From: Pseudomonas sp. ERMR1:02
Lineage (GTDB): Bacteria; Pseudomonadota; Gammaproteobacteria; Pseudomonadales; Pseudomonadaceae
Assembly: GCF_002277815.1 (NCBI RefSeq)
Contig: NZ_NKJI01000013.1
Span: 62,001-126,000 of the forward strand
DNA length: 64,000 nt
Direction: 5' to 3'
A program made the position numbers and the translations under genes. The notes under the pieces are model-generated. The model saw only the letters and a list, made by a program, of their open reading frames with translations, ran no database searches and was not told the DNA's origin. Below, one piece after another: positions 52,094 through 64,000 of the stretch (position 1 is the stretch's first letter; each line of letters starts with the position of its first letter).

Positions 52094-53370
52094 ATGAGTG
52101 CCGCCACCCTGTCCGAACTCGATGCCGCTCTGCCAGGTTTGGCTCGCAAGATCCGTGTGCTGGAAGCGCTGGCTTGGCCGGATGGAGTTGAGGAAGTCTT
52201 CCTGGCGAATTGGCGCAGCGGGCATGCAAAATTGCCCGAAGTCGAGCTGCGTCGCCGTGAGCACAGCGCCGACATCGCTGCCCTGCAAACCTTTATCCGC
52301 CATTGCGACGAGGGGCATCCGGCCGGCAACTACCTCGCCATGACAGCGCGTAGCTATGTCACAGCCGCCCGCATGCTGGGGGCGATTGGCACTCCCGCCT
52401 TTACTCAATATTCGTCAGCGCTGTACCGGCGCCCGGATTTCTATTACCCGAGCCAGAACCTGCGCATGTTGGACGCGGCCCATTTCTTCCTCAAGACCAC
52501 CGATGCCCTTCTGGGGGAGCGCGGATTCCACCGTGTCAGGCTGAGATCCCGGCTGAAGCCTTCGCCGCCTGGATGCAACCAGAATTGGACCGCTTCTTCG
52601 GCGCGGGCCGGGTCACTGTCATGCTTGATCCGACCCTGGCCGCCAAGGCCATCGCCGGGGCGAGCCGTATCCGCCTGCGTGCCAGCGCTCTGTTCTCGGA
52701 ACTGGACAAGAGTCAGTTATTGCAGCACGAGGCCTTCGTGCATGTCGCCACGGCACAAAACGGTGCGCTCCAACCCAACCTCAAAAGCCTGGGCCTGGGG
52801 GCGCCACGCACGACCCAGACTCAGGAGGGCATTGCCACCTTGGCCGAACTGTTCACCGGCAGCATGGACATCAATCGCTTGCGTCGCCTCGCCCTGCGCG
52901 TACTCGCGGTCCAGCAAGCGCTAGATGGCGCCGATTTCATCCAGGTATTCGAAGGTTTTTTTGCTGCCGGTCAGTCACAAGAGGAGTCCTTCCGCTCAAC
53001 CCAACGGGTTTTCCGCGGCGCCGACCTGCATGGCGGTTCGGCGTTCACCAAGGATGCCGCTTACCTGACCGGTTTGCTCGGCGTGCATACCCTGCTGCGC
53101 ATCGCGATCCGCGATAACCGACCGGAATTGGTGGGTCATCTGTTTGCGGGACGCCTCAGTCTGGGTGATACCGTACGCCTGGCTCCCCTTTTCGAGTCCG
53201 GCTGGCTCCAGGGACCGGTCCATCTTCCGGCCTGGGCCAGCGATCTGCGTCTGCTCGCCGCCAACCTGGCCTTCTCTGCCTTTATCTCCCGGATCAAGCT
53301 GGATGTGCTCGATCTGGAGGTGTTCATGGCATTCGCAGACGAGCACGAAACCGATGCCAGCGCCATGTGA
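52094..53370 (+). CDS. DUF1704 (QEGLA motif) putative metallopeptidase (frameshifted)
   Basis: Reading across one lost base, 425 residues. The family is annotated 'flavohemoglobin expression-modulating QEGLA motif protein' (DUF1704). The motif appears as TQTQEGIATLAEL. An HExxxH zinc-type motif is present (QHEAFVHVATAQNG), as in the related eukaryotic MATCAP-type peptidases. The frame breaks at GTCAGG near 52537; adding one C gives HRVQAEIPAEAFAAWM. AAGGAG precedes the ATG. The substrate is unknown. It was probably a base-call deletion. Confidence 0.82.
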
Positions 53371-53466
53371 TCACGGTACCTGCGAAAACCTGTGTGAGCG
53401 CTAGCGGTGTACGGACCCCGACCTTGCTTGTAGGACAATGAGACAACCGCCACTGACCTGAGGTCG

Positions 53467-54201
53467 TTAGAAAAATTTAATCTCGTAGCCGAATCGTGAT
53501 GCTGCGCTGACAATATGCTGCCCCATGATCTGACGCGCCGCCTCAGCATCCCGGTCGATGAAAGCCTGCACGAGCTCTTCATGCTCCCCGCGCGCCGCAT
53601 GCGGAATATTGCTGAACACCGGGCCTCGCCGCGCAAAATTCATCGTGATCAGTGCCCGCATCGGCTCGAGCACCGTGCGAATCATCGTCTCGAGATAGTC
53701 GTTGCCTGACGCTGCGGCCACGGCCCGGTGAAAGTCGAGGTCAGCGTTGACAGTATCCAGAGTCGGTTCGCCTTCGTATTGCATTCGCAGGACCGCTGCC
53801 TGAATCGTTTTCAGCTTTTGCGCCGTCATATGCGACGCCGTCAGCGCGGCGGCCTGGCTTTCCAATACGGCCCGCACTTCGAACATGTTGCGGATCGTGT
53901 TATCACCGTCCAGCAACGGCGCACTCTCGCGCGGTGGTAGAGGCTCCAGCGATTGAGTTGCGGGCGAGACGAATACGCCCACGCCCTGGCGTGACTGGAT
54001 CAGCCCCTGGGCTCGAAGCGTCGCGATCCCCTCCCGTACGACGTTCCTGCTGACGCCGAAGTTTTGCGCCAGAAACTGTTCGGTGGGCAAGCGGTCTCCC
54101 GGCCGCAGCCGTCCGGAGGCAATCTCGTCGCTCAACGAGCGGGCGATGTGCTCGGCAAGATGAGGTCGCCGCGCTACGGGTTGCACATTCATTTCACTCA
54201 T
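53467..54201 (-). CDS. GntR-family regulator, FadR/FCD type
   Basis: 244 residues. The winged helix reads DEIASGRLRPGDRLPTEQFLAQNFGVSRNVVREGIATLRAQGLIQSRQGVGVFV. The FCD effector domain follows (FEVRAVLESQAAALTASH; metal-site pattern D..FH..VA..SGN...; HEELVQAFIDRD). It is divergent from the enolase-superfamily gene and AEC transporter, which it probably represses until a sugar acid or similar ligand binds. Confidence 0.88.
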   Translation of the reverse strand: MSEMNVQPVARRPHLAEHIARSLSDEIASGRLRPGDRLPTEQFLAQNFGVSRNVVREGIATLRAQGLIQSRQGVGVFVSPATQSLEPLPPRESAPLLDGDNTIRNMFEVRAVLESQAAALTASHMTAQKLKTIQAAVLRMQYEGEPTLDTVNADLDFHRAVAAASGNDYLETMIRTVLEPMRALITMNFARRGPVFSNIPHAARGEHEELVQAFIDRDAEAARQIMGQHIVSAASRFGYEIKFF

Positions 54202-54222
54202 GCTCGCTCACCTCTCTCACTT

Positions 54223-54247
54223 GTCTTCTTAATCTACATCAGAAGAC
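54223..54247. promoter_or_regulatory. Inverted repeat, candidate GntR operator
   Basis: GTCTTCT at 54223-54229 mirrors AGAAGAC at 54241-54247, 22 bases before the GntR start in the 263-base divergent region, which is otherwise AT-rich. Confidence 0.45.
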
Positions 54248-54464
54248 TTGTTCCCGTCAGTTAAAACTGAATTTCAATATCAGCATCAATAATTAAATCT
54301 AATAAATTCAATATGTTGAGTCATAAGCAGGCATACGCTTGCGGAATAGCATCGGTTGTTCTGTTGAAGGACAACAGGACGTCATGTACGTTGTTCTCAA
54401 CCTGACACGGGCGAAATCCGCAAAACGCCGCGTCACCTTTGCAACCTTCTTGAGGCGCAGTCTT

Positions 54465-55571
54465 ATGAAAATTGCCAGCATTGAAACCATTCCGCTTCGG
54501 ATTCCCTTCACGACGGGTGGTCGGTCCGCCGGTGGGGTCTGGGGGCCAAAAGACCTGCAGATGGTCGATTCCCTTGTGGTTAAAGTCACCACTGATGACG
54601 GTATCGTCGGCTGGGGCGAAACCTTTGGCTTCACCGCGATACCTGCAGTGAAAATCGTGATCGACACGATCCTTGCGCCCGAATTGATCGGCTGTGATGT
54701 CACGCGTCGCGAGAAGTTGCAGGGCGATCTGCAGAAGAAGTTTCACGTCTTCGGTCGCAGTGGTGCGTTCATCTATGGCTTGTCGGCGATCGACATCGCG
54801 CTGTGGGATATCGCTGGCAAAGCGGCCGGTAAACCGATCTACCAGCTGCTTGGCGGCAGTGAGGCCACTTCACTTGCGGCGTATGCAAGCCTGATTCGCT
54901 ATGCCGACCCCGAACTTATCCGGGTCAATGTGCAGCGCGCGGTCAACAGCGGTTTCCGACACCTCAAGCTGCACGAGGTTGATATCGAAGTCATCCGCGC
55001 CGCGTGTGAAGCCGCGGGCCCCGGCGTGGAAATCACGCTCGACGTCAACGCACCGTGGACAGTACGCGAAGCGCTCGATATGACCGAGAAGCTTCGCCCG
55101 CTGAATCTGCGCTGGATCGAAGAACCGGTGTGGCCGCCGGAAAACTATTCGGGTCTGGCGACGGTACGCAGGCAAGGCGGCATTCCGGTTGCGGCCGGCG
55201 AGAACGCGTCGACGCTGATGGACTTCCAGCATCTGCTTGAAGCCGGCGCGGTCGATTTCATTCAGCCCAGCCCTGCAAAAATGGGCGGCATCACCGAACT
55301 GCAAAAAGTCTATGCGTTGGCGAATGCCCATGGCGTCACGGTGATGGTCCACGCCTTTTATGACGGTCCCGGCCTGCTGGCCGCCGTGCAGGGTAGTGCC
55401 GCCCTGGGTGGTGCGAAATCCCTGGTCGAATGGCGCTATTTCGATCTCGAAGCGCAGCTCTATGGCGACGCGATCATTCCGCGTAACGGACGCATCGACG
55501 TACCGCAAGGACCGGGGCTGGGAATCGAACCGGATCCGGACGTCATTCGCGACTACCGCTTCAAGCCCTGA
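54465..55571 (+). CDS. Mandelate racemase/muconate lactonizing enzyme family protein
   Basis: 368 residues of the enolase superfamily. The lid domain covers residues 1 to about 125. The barrel carries the K-x-H motif of LKLHEVD near 168-170, metal ligands Asp in LDVNAPW near 193, Glu in RWIEEPVWPPE near 219 and Glu in AAGENAS near 245, and a catalytic His in VHAFYDGPG near 296. This set abstracts a proton next to a carboxylate, as in sugar-acid dehydratases, racemases or cycloisomerases. The start MKIASIETIPLRIPF is chosen as the family N-terminus. It is upstream of an AEC transporter in one operon. Confidence 0.87.
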   Translation: MKIASIETIPLRIPFTTGGRSAGGVWGPKDLQMVDSLVVKVTTDDGIVGWGETFGFTAIPAVKIVIDTILAPELIGCDVTRREKLQGDLQKKFHVFGRSGAFIYGLSAIDIALWDIAGKAAGKPIYQLLGGSEATSLAAYASLIRYADPELIRVNVQRAVNSGFRHLKLHEVDIEVIRAACEAAGPGVEITLDVNAPWTVREALDMTEKLRPLNLRWIEEPVWPPENYSGLATVRRQGGIPVAAGENASTLMDFQHLLEAGAVDFIQPSPAKMGGITELQKVYALANAHGVTVMVHAFYDGPGLLAAVQGSAALGGAKSLVEWRYFDLEAQLYGDAIIPRNGRIDVPQGPGLGIEPDPDVIRDYRFKP

Positions 55572-55680
55572 CCAAACAAGCCGCTTGCACCGTTGATCGA
55601 AGCCGACGCAACAGTCGTCGTGTCGGCCTCGATCAGCCATGACGACATTCTTGATAAAAACAAATACGAGGATTGATGAC

Positions 55681-56622
55681 ATGTTAGACAGGATCGTAGG
55701 ACCAATCTTGCCCGTCGCATTTGTGATCGTGCTTGGCTATATCGCCGGCAAGCGCGGACGGCTTACCCATTCTGACAGCCTGCTGATCAGCCGACTGGTG
55801 CTCGGCTGGATATTCCCGGCGCTGCTTTTTGTCGGGATGGCGAGCACGCCTCGTGAACAGCTCTTCGACTTCAAATTCATCGTGGCCACGTTCATCGGCA
55901 TCATGGGCATGTACACGATAGCGCTCGTGATTGGCTGGTTGCGCTTTCGCGACCTCAAGATTGCAACGCTCAAGGGTTTCGTCAACGGCTATCCTGATGC
56001 CGCCTTCATGGGTATTCCTATCCTTGGCGCGATGTTCGGAGCGGGCAGTATCTATTCGGTGCTCGTGCTGAACCTCGTCGCGAGCCTGGTGATGATCCCG
56101 GTGACGACCATGTTGCTCACCATCGCCGATGGCAAAGGCAGCGGCACCCAGGCGTTCGTGTCGAGCCTGTCGGGTGCGGTACGCCGCCCGCTGATGTGGG
56201 CTCCAGCCCTGGGCATTCTTCTCTCCCTGCTGCAGGTCAAGCTTCCTCCCCTTGCTGCGGAGTCACTCAATCTTCTCGGCAAGGCGACGCCTGGTGTTTC
56301 CCTGCTGTGCCTGGGATTGATCATGTCGTCGGAGAAGCTGAAAATGTCGGGGGAGGTGTGGACCAACCTTGGGCTCAAGCTGTTCATTCACCCTGTGTTG
56401 ATGTTCGCGGCCACTGTCGTGCTGGGCACGCATGGACTGTACGCACAACAGATGATCCTGCTTTGCGCACTTCCGTCGGCGACGATCCCGGCGATGTTTG
56501 CGAACCAGACAGGCGCCTACCAGAGTGAAGCCGCGACATCCATACTGGTCAGTACCGTGCTGTCGATCGTGACGTTTTCTGCCGCGATCTACCTGATTGA
56601 TGGAGGACTTGCCGCCGCCTGA
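55681..56622 (+). CDS. AEC-family transporter
   Basis: A 313-residue inner-membrane protein of the auxin efflux carrier family, with ten hydrophobic segments. Marks: VFVIVLGYIAGKRG-like start (PVAFVIVLGYIAGKRGRLT), GFVNGYPDAAFMGIPILGAMFG and LCALPSATIPAMFANQTGAYQSEAATSILVST. Bacterial members such as MdcF move malonate or related acids. The start at 55681 has GAGG upstream; an earlier ATG at 55639 is possible. It probably imports the acid used by the enzyme before it. Confidence 0.86.
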   Translation: MLDRIVGPILPVAFVIVLGYIAGKRGRLTHSDSLLISRLVLGWIFPALLFVGMASTPREQLFDFKFIVATFIGIMGMYTIALVIGWLRFRDLKIATLKGFVNGYPDAAFMGIPILGAMFGAGSIYSVLVLNLVASLVMIPVTTMLLTIADGKGSGTQAFVSSLSGAVRRPLMWAPALGILLSLLQVKLPPLAAESLNLLGKATPGVSLLCLGLIMSSEKLKMSGEVWTNLGLKLFIHPVLMFAATVVLGTHGLYAQQMILLCALPSATIPAMFANQTGAYQSEAATSILVSTVLSIVTFSAAIYLIDGGLAAA

Positions 56623-56735
56623 CCGTGGGTGCCCGCAATGGACGGATGGCGTGGAATGAGGCACTCGTGTCGCAATACCACGCATGGGCTTCTGTCGTAT
56701 CAATTGATTGGCACACGCTAAAGAGGTGATCAGTC

Positions 56736-57074
56736 ATGAAAGGTTTTTTGGTGATTTTCTTCACCCAGCAGAACCGTCGCCATCACGGAAAAATGCTCGG
56801 TGACTGGCTGGTTGATCTGGCCAAGGAAATGGGATTGCGCGGGGCTACCCTGGCAACCGGTATCGAAGGCTTCGGGCATTCCGGGAAACTGCATTCCTCA
56901 CATTTTTTTGAGCTGGCTGATCAACCCACCGAGATCCGCCTGGCCATGACCGAAGAAGAATCTGTGCGCTTGTTTGAGCGACTTGAGGTCGAAGACATTT
57001 CCTTGTTTTACATTAAGACACCGGTTGAATTCGGAGATGTCGGCAGGCAAGCCAGTCGTCCTGTTGACCAGTAG
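56736..57074 (+). CDS. DUF190 (PII-like) family protein
   Basis: 112 residues. KGFLVIFFTQQNRRHHGKMLGDWLVDLAKEMGLRGATLATGIEGFGHSGKLHSSHFFELADQPTEIRLAMTEEES shows the DUF190 ferredoxin-like, PII-like fold, in which trimers are expected. The function is unknown; many occur beside CrcB fluoride channels, but none is here. AGAGG precedes the ATG. It lies after the AEC gene, with 113 bases between. Confidence 0.85.
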   Translation: MKGFLVIFFTQQNRRHHGKMLGDWLVDLAKEMGLRGATLATGIEGFGHSGKLHSSHFFELADQPTEIRLAMTEEESVRLFERLEVEDISLFYIKTPVEFGDVGRQASRPVDQ

Positions 57075-57108
57075 CATGCGCCCACTGCGCTGCCAATAAG
57101 CGTGTGCT

Positions 57109-57243
57109 GATCGTTCCCACGCTCTGCGTGGGAATGCATCCTGTGACGCTGCGCGTCACCATTGCGCAAGACTCAAGCCTTGCGTCAAGAGCGGAACGCG
57201 GAGCGTCCCTGGCGGCATTCCCACGCAGAGCGTGGGAACGATC
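57109..57243. repeat. ~135 bp hairpin-ended intergenic element, copy 2
   Basis: Ends GATCGTTCCCACGCTCTGCG and CGCAGAGCGTGGGAACGATC, with the same inner blocks as 29413-29547 but in reverse order and orientation. Confidence 0.8.
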
Positions 57244-57272
57244 AGGTCAAGAGCGCGTGCGCGTATCTATAA

Positions 57273-57570
57273 ATCAGGTCGGCTGTCAGGCCGCCTCGCG
57301 GCTGCTTTTGCTGTTGATCTTCTTGCCCCTCGAGAGGCCGAGCGCAGGTTCTGCGCAGTGGGCAACCCGGCATGGATGCCGGGTTAGCCGCGCCCGGCCA
57401 AGGATGGCCGATCGCGGCGGGCCCACGGAGCAGGACCGGAGCGAGGGCATGCCGAGCATTAGCGAGGTACCGAACGAAAGGGGCAAGAGCGCTTGGTTAC
57501 TTGGCGCTTTTCCAAGTGACTCGCTGTAAGAGCGAAACCGCCAGCCGCCGTTACCGCAGCAATGGATATT
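57273..57570 (+). repeat. ~300 bp intergenic element, copy C
   Basis: Starts CAGGTCGGCTGTCAGGCCGC and ends CCGCAGCAATGGATATT. It is closely similar to copy B (1713-2009) and, reversed, to copy A (1262-1567). No gene is called between 57075 and 57680; this stretch is repeats. Confidence 0.8.
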
Positions 57571-57680
57571 CACCCAATCCAATCCAAATATGCGATCACA
57601 GTCCCCCAACCTAAACGGAACAGCATTACGCCGTCGGGATGCCTTCGTGGAAGACTCCCGTCAGCGGGCTGTGCTGCCGA

Positions 57681-60782
<3,102 letters not shown>

Positions 60783-60874
60783 TTTTCACCCCTCGCGTGA
60801 TGCCCCGCCGTCTCCAGGTGCGGGACGACAGCTGTTGCGGGTACTAGGACTAGTCAGCGGCCGGTAGATGGAAA

Positions 60875-62209
60875 TTAGTTGGTGACCAGTAACTCCGGGC
60901 CGAGGTAGTCATTTATGTGGTCGATATCGTCGTCACCCAGACTGCCTACCGAAGAGGCCAGGCGCAGACGCGACATCAAATAGCGCAACTTGGCCTCGAA
61001 CAGATCGTGGCGCGCCACGAAGAGCAGCTCTTCGGCATTGAGGACGTCCGAGTTGGTGCTGGTGCCTCCTTCCTTGAAGCCCTTGCGTGTCGAAGTCAGT
61101 GAGCGTTCGTTGGACTCCACGGCCCGCTCCAGTGCGTGAATACGTTTTGCGCCGCTCTGTACGCCGGCATACTCGCGGGTGGTTCCGGAGATAACTTCCT
61201 GTCGCGTGGCGTCGAGTTCGTCCAGGGCCTTGAAACTATTGGCACTGGCTTGGCGTGTCAGCGCGCTGGTACCGCCACCGTTGTACAGCGGGAGATTGAC
61301 TTCCAGCCCGATTGAGCCGTAGCGGTTGCGTTGATTCAGCTCGGAAATTGATTGGCTCTCGCCCGCGGTGTAGCCGGCAACGAAATCCAGTGTCGGCCAG
61401 TGACCAGCCTTGGCGCGCTTCACTTCTTCTTCAGCGAGGTTGCTGCTATGACGGCGCGCAAGGATCAGCGGGCTATCGGTCTGAGCCTTGATCAACCAGT
61501 CCTGCAGGTTGCTCGGTAACAGCGGTGGCGTATCGAAGCTCGGACGCAAGGTGGTCAGCGATTCGGGGGTTTCTCCGATGTATTCCTCAAGCTTGCGGCG
61601 CGCATTGATCAGGTTGTCCTGCGCTTCGATCAGCTCGGCTTCGGCAAGGTCGCGGCGAGCGACCGACTCGTCGATGTCGGTGACGGTGCCGGCCCCCAGA
61701 TCCATGCGCCGTTTCGCCGACGCGAGTTGCTCATCGAAGGCGCTCAGCTTGGACTTGGCCAGGACGATGGTTTCGCTGGCCAAAAGCACGTCGAAATAGC
61801 TTTCGGCCAGGCGCACCGCGGCGTCCTGACTCTTGGCATCGAACACCGCGACGCTGTAGTCGGCACGCTGTTTACCCTGGCGGTACTCGGCCATTTTCTG
61901 TTTGTTGAACAGCGGCTGGCGCAAGCGCACGTTAGCGCCCTTGGAGTCGTAGTCCAGATCCCTTTCGATGCCGCTCTGGCGCTGGGTGCCATTGACCTTG
62001 TTGTCGTAGGCCGAGGCATTGATCTGCGGTAGCAAACCCGCCATGCCGATGGCGCGGTTTTCCTCGCCGGCCTCCTTTTCATGCACGGCGGCGCGGTAGA
62101 CAGGGCCTTGGTACTGCAACAGATCCCAGGCTTGTTTGAGGTCCATGGCGCTGGCCGGCAGGCTCAGCCCCAGCAGGCAGAAAAACAGGCAATGACGGTC
62201 CATTTTCAT
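60875..62209 (-). CDS. TolC-family outer-membrane channel of a type I secretion system
   Basis: 444 residues with a Sec signal (HCLFFCLLGLSLPASAM). Marks of the AprF/PrtF-type TolC proteins: DLKQAWDLLQYQGPVYRAAVHEKEAGEENRAIGMAGLLPQINASAYDN, RLAESYFDVLLASETIVLAKSKLSAFDEQLASAKRRMDLGAGTVTDI and YGSIGLEVNLPLYNGGG. Its start overlaps the HlyD-type stop (ATGA) after one base is restored in that gene. It would form the exit duct for the exporter. Confidence 0.9.
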   Translation of the reverse strand: MKMDRHCLFFCLLGLSLPASAMDLKQAWDLLQYQGPVYRAAVHEKEAGEENRAIGMAGLLPQINASAYDNKVNGTQRQSGIERDLDYDSKGANVRLRQPLFNKQKMAEYRQGKQRADYSVAVFDAKSQDAAVRLAESYFDVLLASETIVLAKSKLSAFDEQLASAKRRMDLGAGTVTDIDESVARRDLAEAELIEAQDNLINARRKLEEYIGETPESLTTLRPSFDTPPLLPSNLQDWLIKAQTDSPLILARRHSSNLAEEEVKRAKAGHWPTLDFVAGYTAGESQSISELNQRNRYGSIGLEVNLPLYNGGGTSALTRQASANSFKALDELDATRQEVISGTTREYAGVQSGAKRIHALERAVESNERSLTSTRKGFKEGGTSTNSDVLNAEELLFVARHDLFEAKLRYLMSRLRLASSVGSLGDDDIDHINDYLGPELLVTN

Positions 62210-63545
62210 TGCTCCTTGAATGAGCTGTCTACACGGTCGAGCATCGGTTTGAGCAGATAGCTCAGCATGTTGCGCTCGCCGGTCTTGATGGTGACGCTGG
62301 CGGGCATGCCCGGCGAATGTGATTGCTGTCAAGCAGGTTCATGCCTTCGGGCGTGACTTCCACCTGAGCCAGATAGAACGGTTGCTTGCTTTCCTCGTCC
62401 ATCAGGCGGTCGGCGGAGATGGTCTTCACGCGGCCGGGGATGTTTGGCGTCTGGGCATGGTTGAAGGCCGGAAAGGAAATGTCCACGGCCAGGCCCGGGA
62501 CCATTTTGTCGATGGCCTGCACGGGAATCATCGCGTCGACCTGCAGCGGTTCGTTGACCGGAACGATTTCCATGATCTTGAAGCCCGGCTGAATGATCCC
62601 GCCGACGGTGGCGATGCTCAGGGACTGGATCATGCCATCGATGGGCGATCGAATGACCGTGTGGGTTACTTCATAGTCCAGCGCGCGCAAGCGGTCGGCC
62701 AGGGTGGTGTTTTCCTTGGCGGTGTCGGTCAGTTGCGATTCGACTTCCTTCAGGTAATCGTGCTGGCGCTGCAGGATACGCAGCTTGATTTCGGTGGTCT
62801 GGCTACGCACGCGAGCGATGTTGTTGAGGTTCTCGGCCTGGTTGGCGGCGAGGTCGGCATTGCTGCGTTCCAGCTCAAGCAGGCGGTTGCGCGGCACATA
62901 GCCTTCGGCCGCCAGCACGCGGGTGCCTTGTAGTTCCTGGTTGAGGAAGTTGATCTGCGAGGCGCGGGCGCTATAGACCTGTTGCAGGCCCTTGAGCTGC
63001 ACCGCCGACGCCGCCAGGTTTTCCTGCAGGATGCTGATTTCGCCAGCGAGACCGGCGCGCCGGGTGTCCAGCAGGCGCTGTTGCAGATCCATGGCGGCCA
63101 CCAGGCGCTGGTCATCCCCGAAGCGCTTGAGCAGCTCGGGATCGAAGTTCACCACAGCGCGGTCGTCACGTTCCGCTTCCAGGCGGTTTTCCACCGTCTT
63201 GCTGACGATGTACTGGGCGCTGACCGCACCCTGTTCGGCAACGGCACGCAACGAGTCGAGGCGGACCAACACCTGGCCTTTTGTCACGACATCGCCTTCG
63301 CGAATGAGAATGGCCTCCACAGTGCCGCCGCTGAGATGCTGCACGGCTTTGCGATTGCTGGTGACTTTGACCGTGCCTGTCGCTACCACGCCGGCATCCA
63401 GCGGCGCCAGCCACGACCACAGAAGGAAGCCGCCGAAGCCGGCGAGCACCAGCCACACGCCCCAGCGCGCGGGTTTACCGACGTCCAGATCTACCACGCT
63501 CTTGGGATCGGCTTGAATCATCTCGGTGTGTTGACTCGTTTGCAT
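62206..63545 (-). CDS. HlyD-family type I secretion adaptor (frameshifted)
   Basis: A membrane-fusion protein with one N-terminal membrane segment (WGVWLVLAGFGGFLLWSWLAPL), a lipoyl half (LSGGTVEAILIREGDVVTKGQVLVRLD), a long coiled coil and the second lipoyl half (VIRSPIDGMIQSLSIATVGGIIQPGFKIMEIVP). The frame breaks after DSNHIR near 62312. Adding one base gives PGMPASVTIKTGERNMLSYLLKP, then MLDRVDSSFKEQ, and a stop overlapping the TolC-type start, for 446 residues. It closely resembles PrtE/AprE adaptors. Confidence 0.9.
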
Positions 63546-63551
63546 GATCGG

Positions 63552-64000
63552 TCACTCCCGCGCTTTGACAGAGGCCAGCGGAGTCGGCGCGCCTGCAGGC
63601 ATCACACTGGCCTTGCGCAGCGCGGTGAATACTTCGTCGCGCGTGCCGAGCATCTGCACGCCGCCGTCGCGCAGCATCAGCACCTTATCGACGGCGCAGA
63701 GCACGTTAGGACGGTGGGAAATCAGAATGACGGTGGCGCCGCGGCCCTTGAGTTCGGCCAGCGCATCGACCAGGGCCTTTTCGCCGACGTCGTCGAGGTT
63801 GGCGTTCGGCTCGTCCAGCACGATCAGATTGGGTTCGCCATACAGCGCGCGGGCCAAGGCGATGCGTTGCTTCTGGCCACCGGAAAGCGGGCTGCCATCG
63901 GTGCTCAGACGGGTGTCATAACCTTGCGCAAAACGCAGGATCATCTCGTGCACTCCAGTGCTCTTGGCGGCGCGGATGACCGCGTCGCTGTCCACTTCGC
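63552..64000 (-). CDS. Type I secretion ABC exporter, PrtD/AprD type (partial, window edge)
   Basis: Only the C-terminal ~148 residues are in the window. Visible: AQGYDTRLSTDGSPLSGGQKQRIALARALYGEPNLIVLDEPNANLDDVGE, with ABC signature and Walker B, then the H-loop in ILISHRPNVLCAVDKVLML. This is the protease/RTX exporter class. It is the first of three genes with HlyD (6 bases away) and TolC. The membrane part and start lie beyond 64000. Confidence 0.9.
   Translation of the reverse strand, partial: EVDSDAVIRAAKSTGVHEMILRFAQGYDTRLSTDGSPLSGGQKQRIALARALYGEPNLIVLDEPNANLDDVGEKALVDALAELKGRGATVILISHRPNVLCAVDKVLMLRDGGVQMLGTRDEVFTALRKASVMPAGAPTPLASVKARE

Overview
The window is Pseudomonas chromosome, most likely from the P. 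fluorescens group. Base composition is GC-rich. At least fourteen intergenic REP hairpin pairs of the TGTAGGAGCGAGC...GCTCGCTCCTACA type are present. The MexEF-OprN efflux proteins, agmatine deiminase, CstA/YbdD, small DUF6124-type genes and a multicopper oxidase all fit that genus. This assignment rests on recognised families and repeats; no database search was run.

Layout. 0-2.1 kb: a type II NADH dehydrogenase-like flavoprotein, then a large inverted repeat made of two ~300 bp intergenic elements around a REP pair. 2.1-14.6 kb: a probable catabolic locus under one GntR regulator. It holds a polyamine-type ABC importer, a RibB-like protein, a DUF1330 protein, a Nudix hydrolase, the regulator, a carboxymuconolactone decarboxylase-like protein, a flavin reductase, an aldehyde dehydrogenase, an alpha/beta hydrolase and an AA_synth (DUF1185) protein. 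The same TGGTATACCA-type palindrome lies at three of its promoters. An IS3-family element has landed in a REP hairpin inside it. 14.9-24 kb: a BASS-type transporter, a divergent PPK2/Ppx polyphosphate pair, and an agmatine-to-putrescine locus (LysR, aguA, aguB, orphan polyamine-binding protein, Tat-exported AguA paralogue, RidA). 24-28.7 kb: a two-component system next to cstA-ybdD, with a symmetric operator-like array between them. 29-34.5 kb: a decayed oxygenase, a diguanylate cyclase, a ketoglutarate-semialdehyde dehydrogenase with a cysteine hydrolase and an HxlR regulator, and a small lipoprotein. 34.5-41.1 kb: TetR plus mexE-mexF-oprN.

41.1-45.2 kb is an accessory patch. It is bounded on one side by a duplicated oprN tail. 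It carries a structured RNA leader with mutually exclusive helices before a shortened DUF6124 gene, an AT-rich protein built from two ankyrin-like modules, a VOC gene remnant, a P-loop protein and an ASCH gene without a normal start codon. 45.2-57 kb: a Mut7-C RNase-type protein, an outer-membrane protein, a SYLF protein, a Ca2+/H+ antiporter, an ArcD-like antiporter, a DUF1704 metallopeptidase, a second GntR locus (enolase-superfamily enzyme plus AEC transporter) and a DUF190 protein. 57.7-64 kb: a large multicopper oxidase with a C-terminal Ig-like domain, beside a type I secretion operon (TolC, HlyD, ABC) that runs off the window.

An important caveat runs through the window. Nine otherwise intact genes carry eleven single-base losses, mostly in G, C or A runs. 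Restoring one base per site (three in mexE) gives a full-length family member with the expected stop every time. Base-call error in the assembly is the simplest explanation, so these genes are annotated as full spans with the shift noted.
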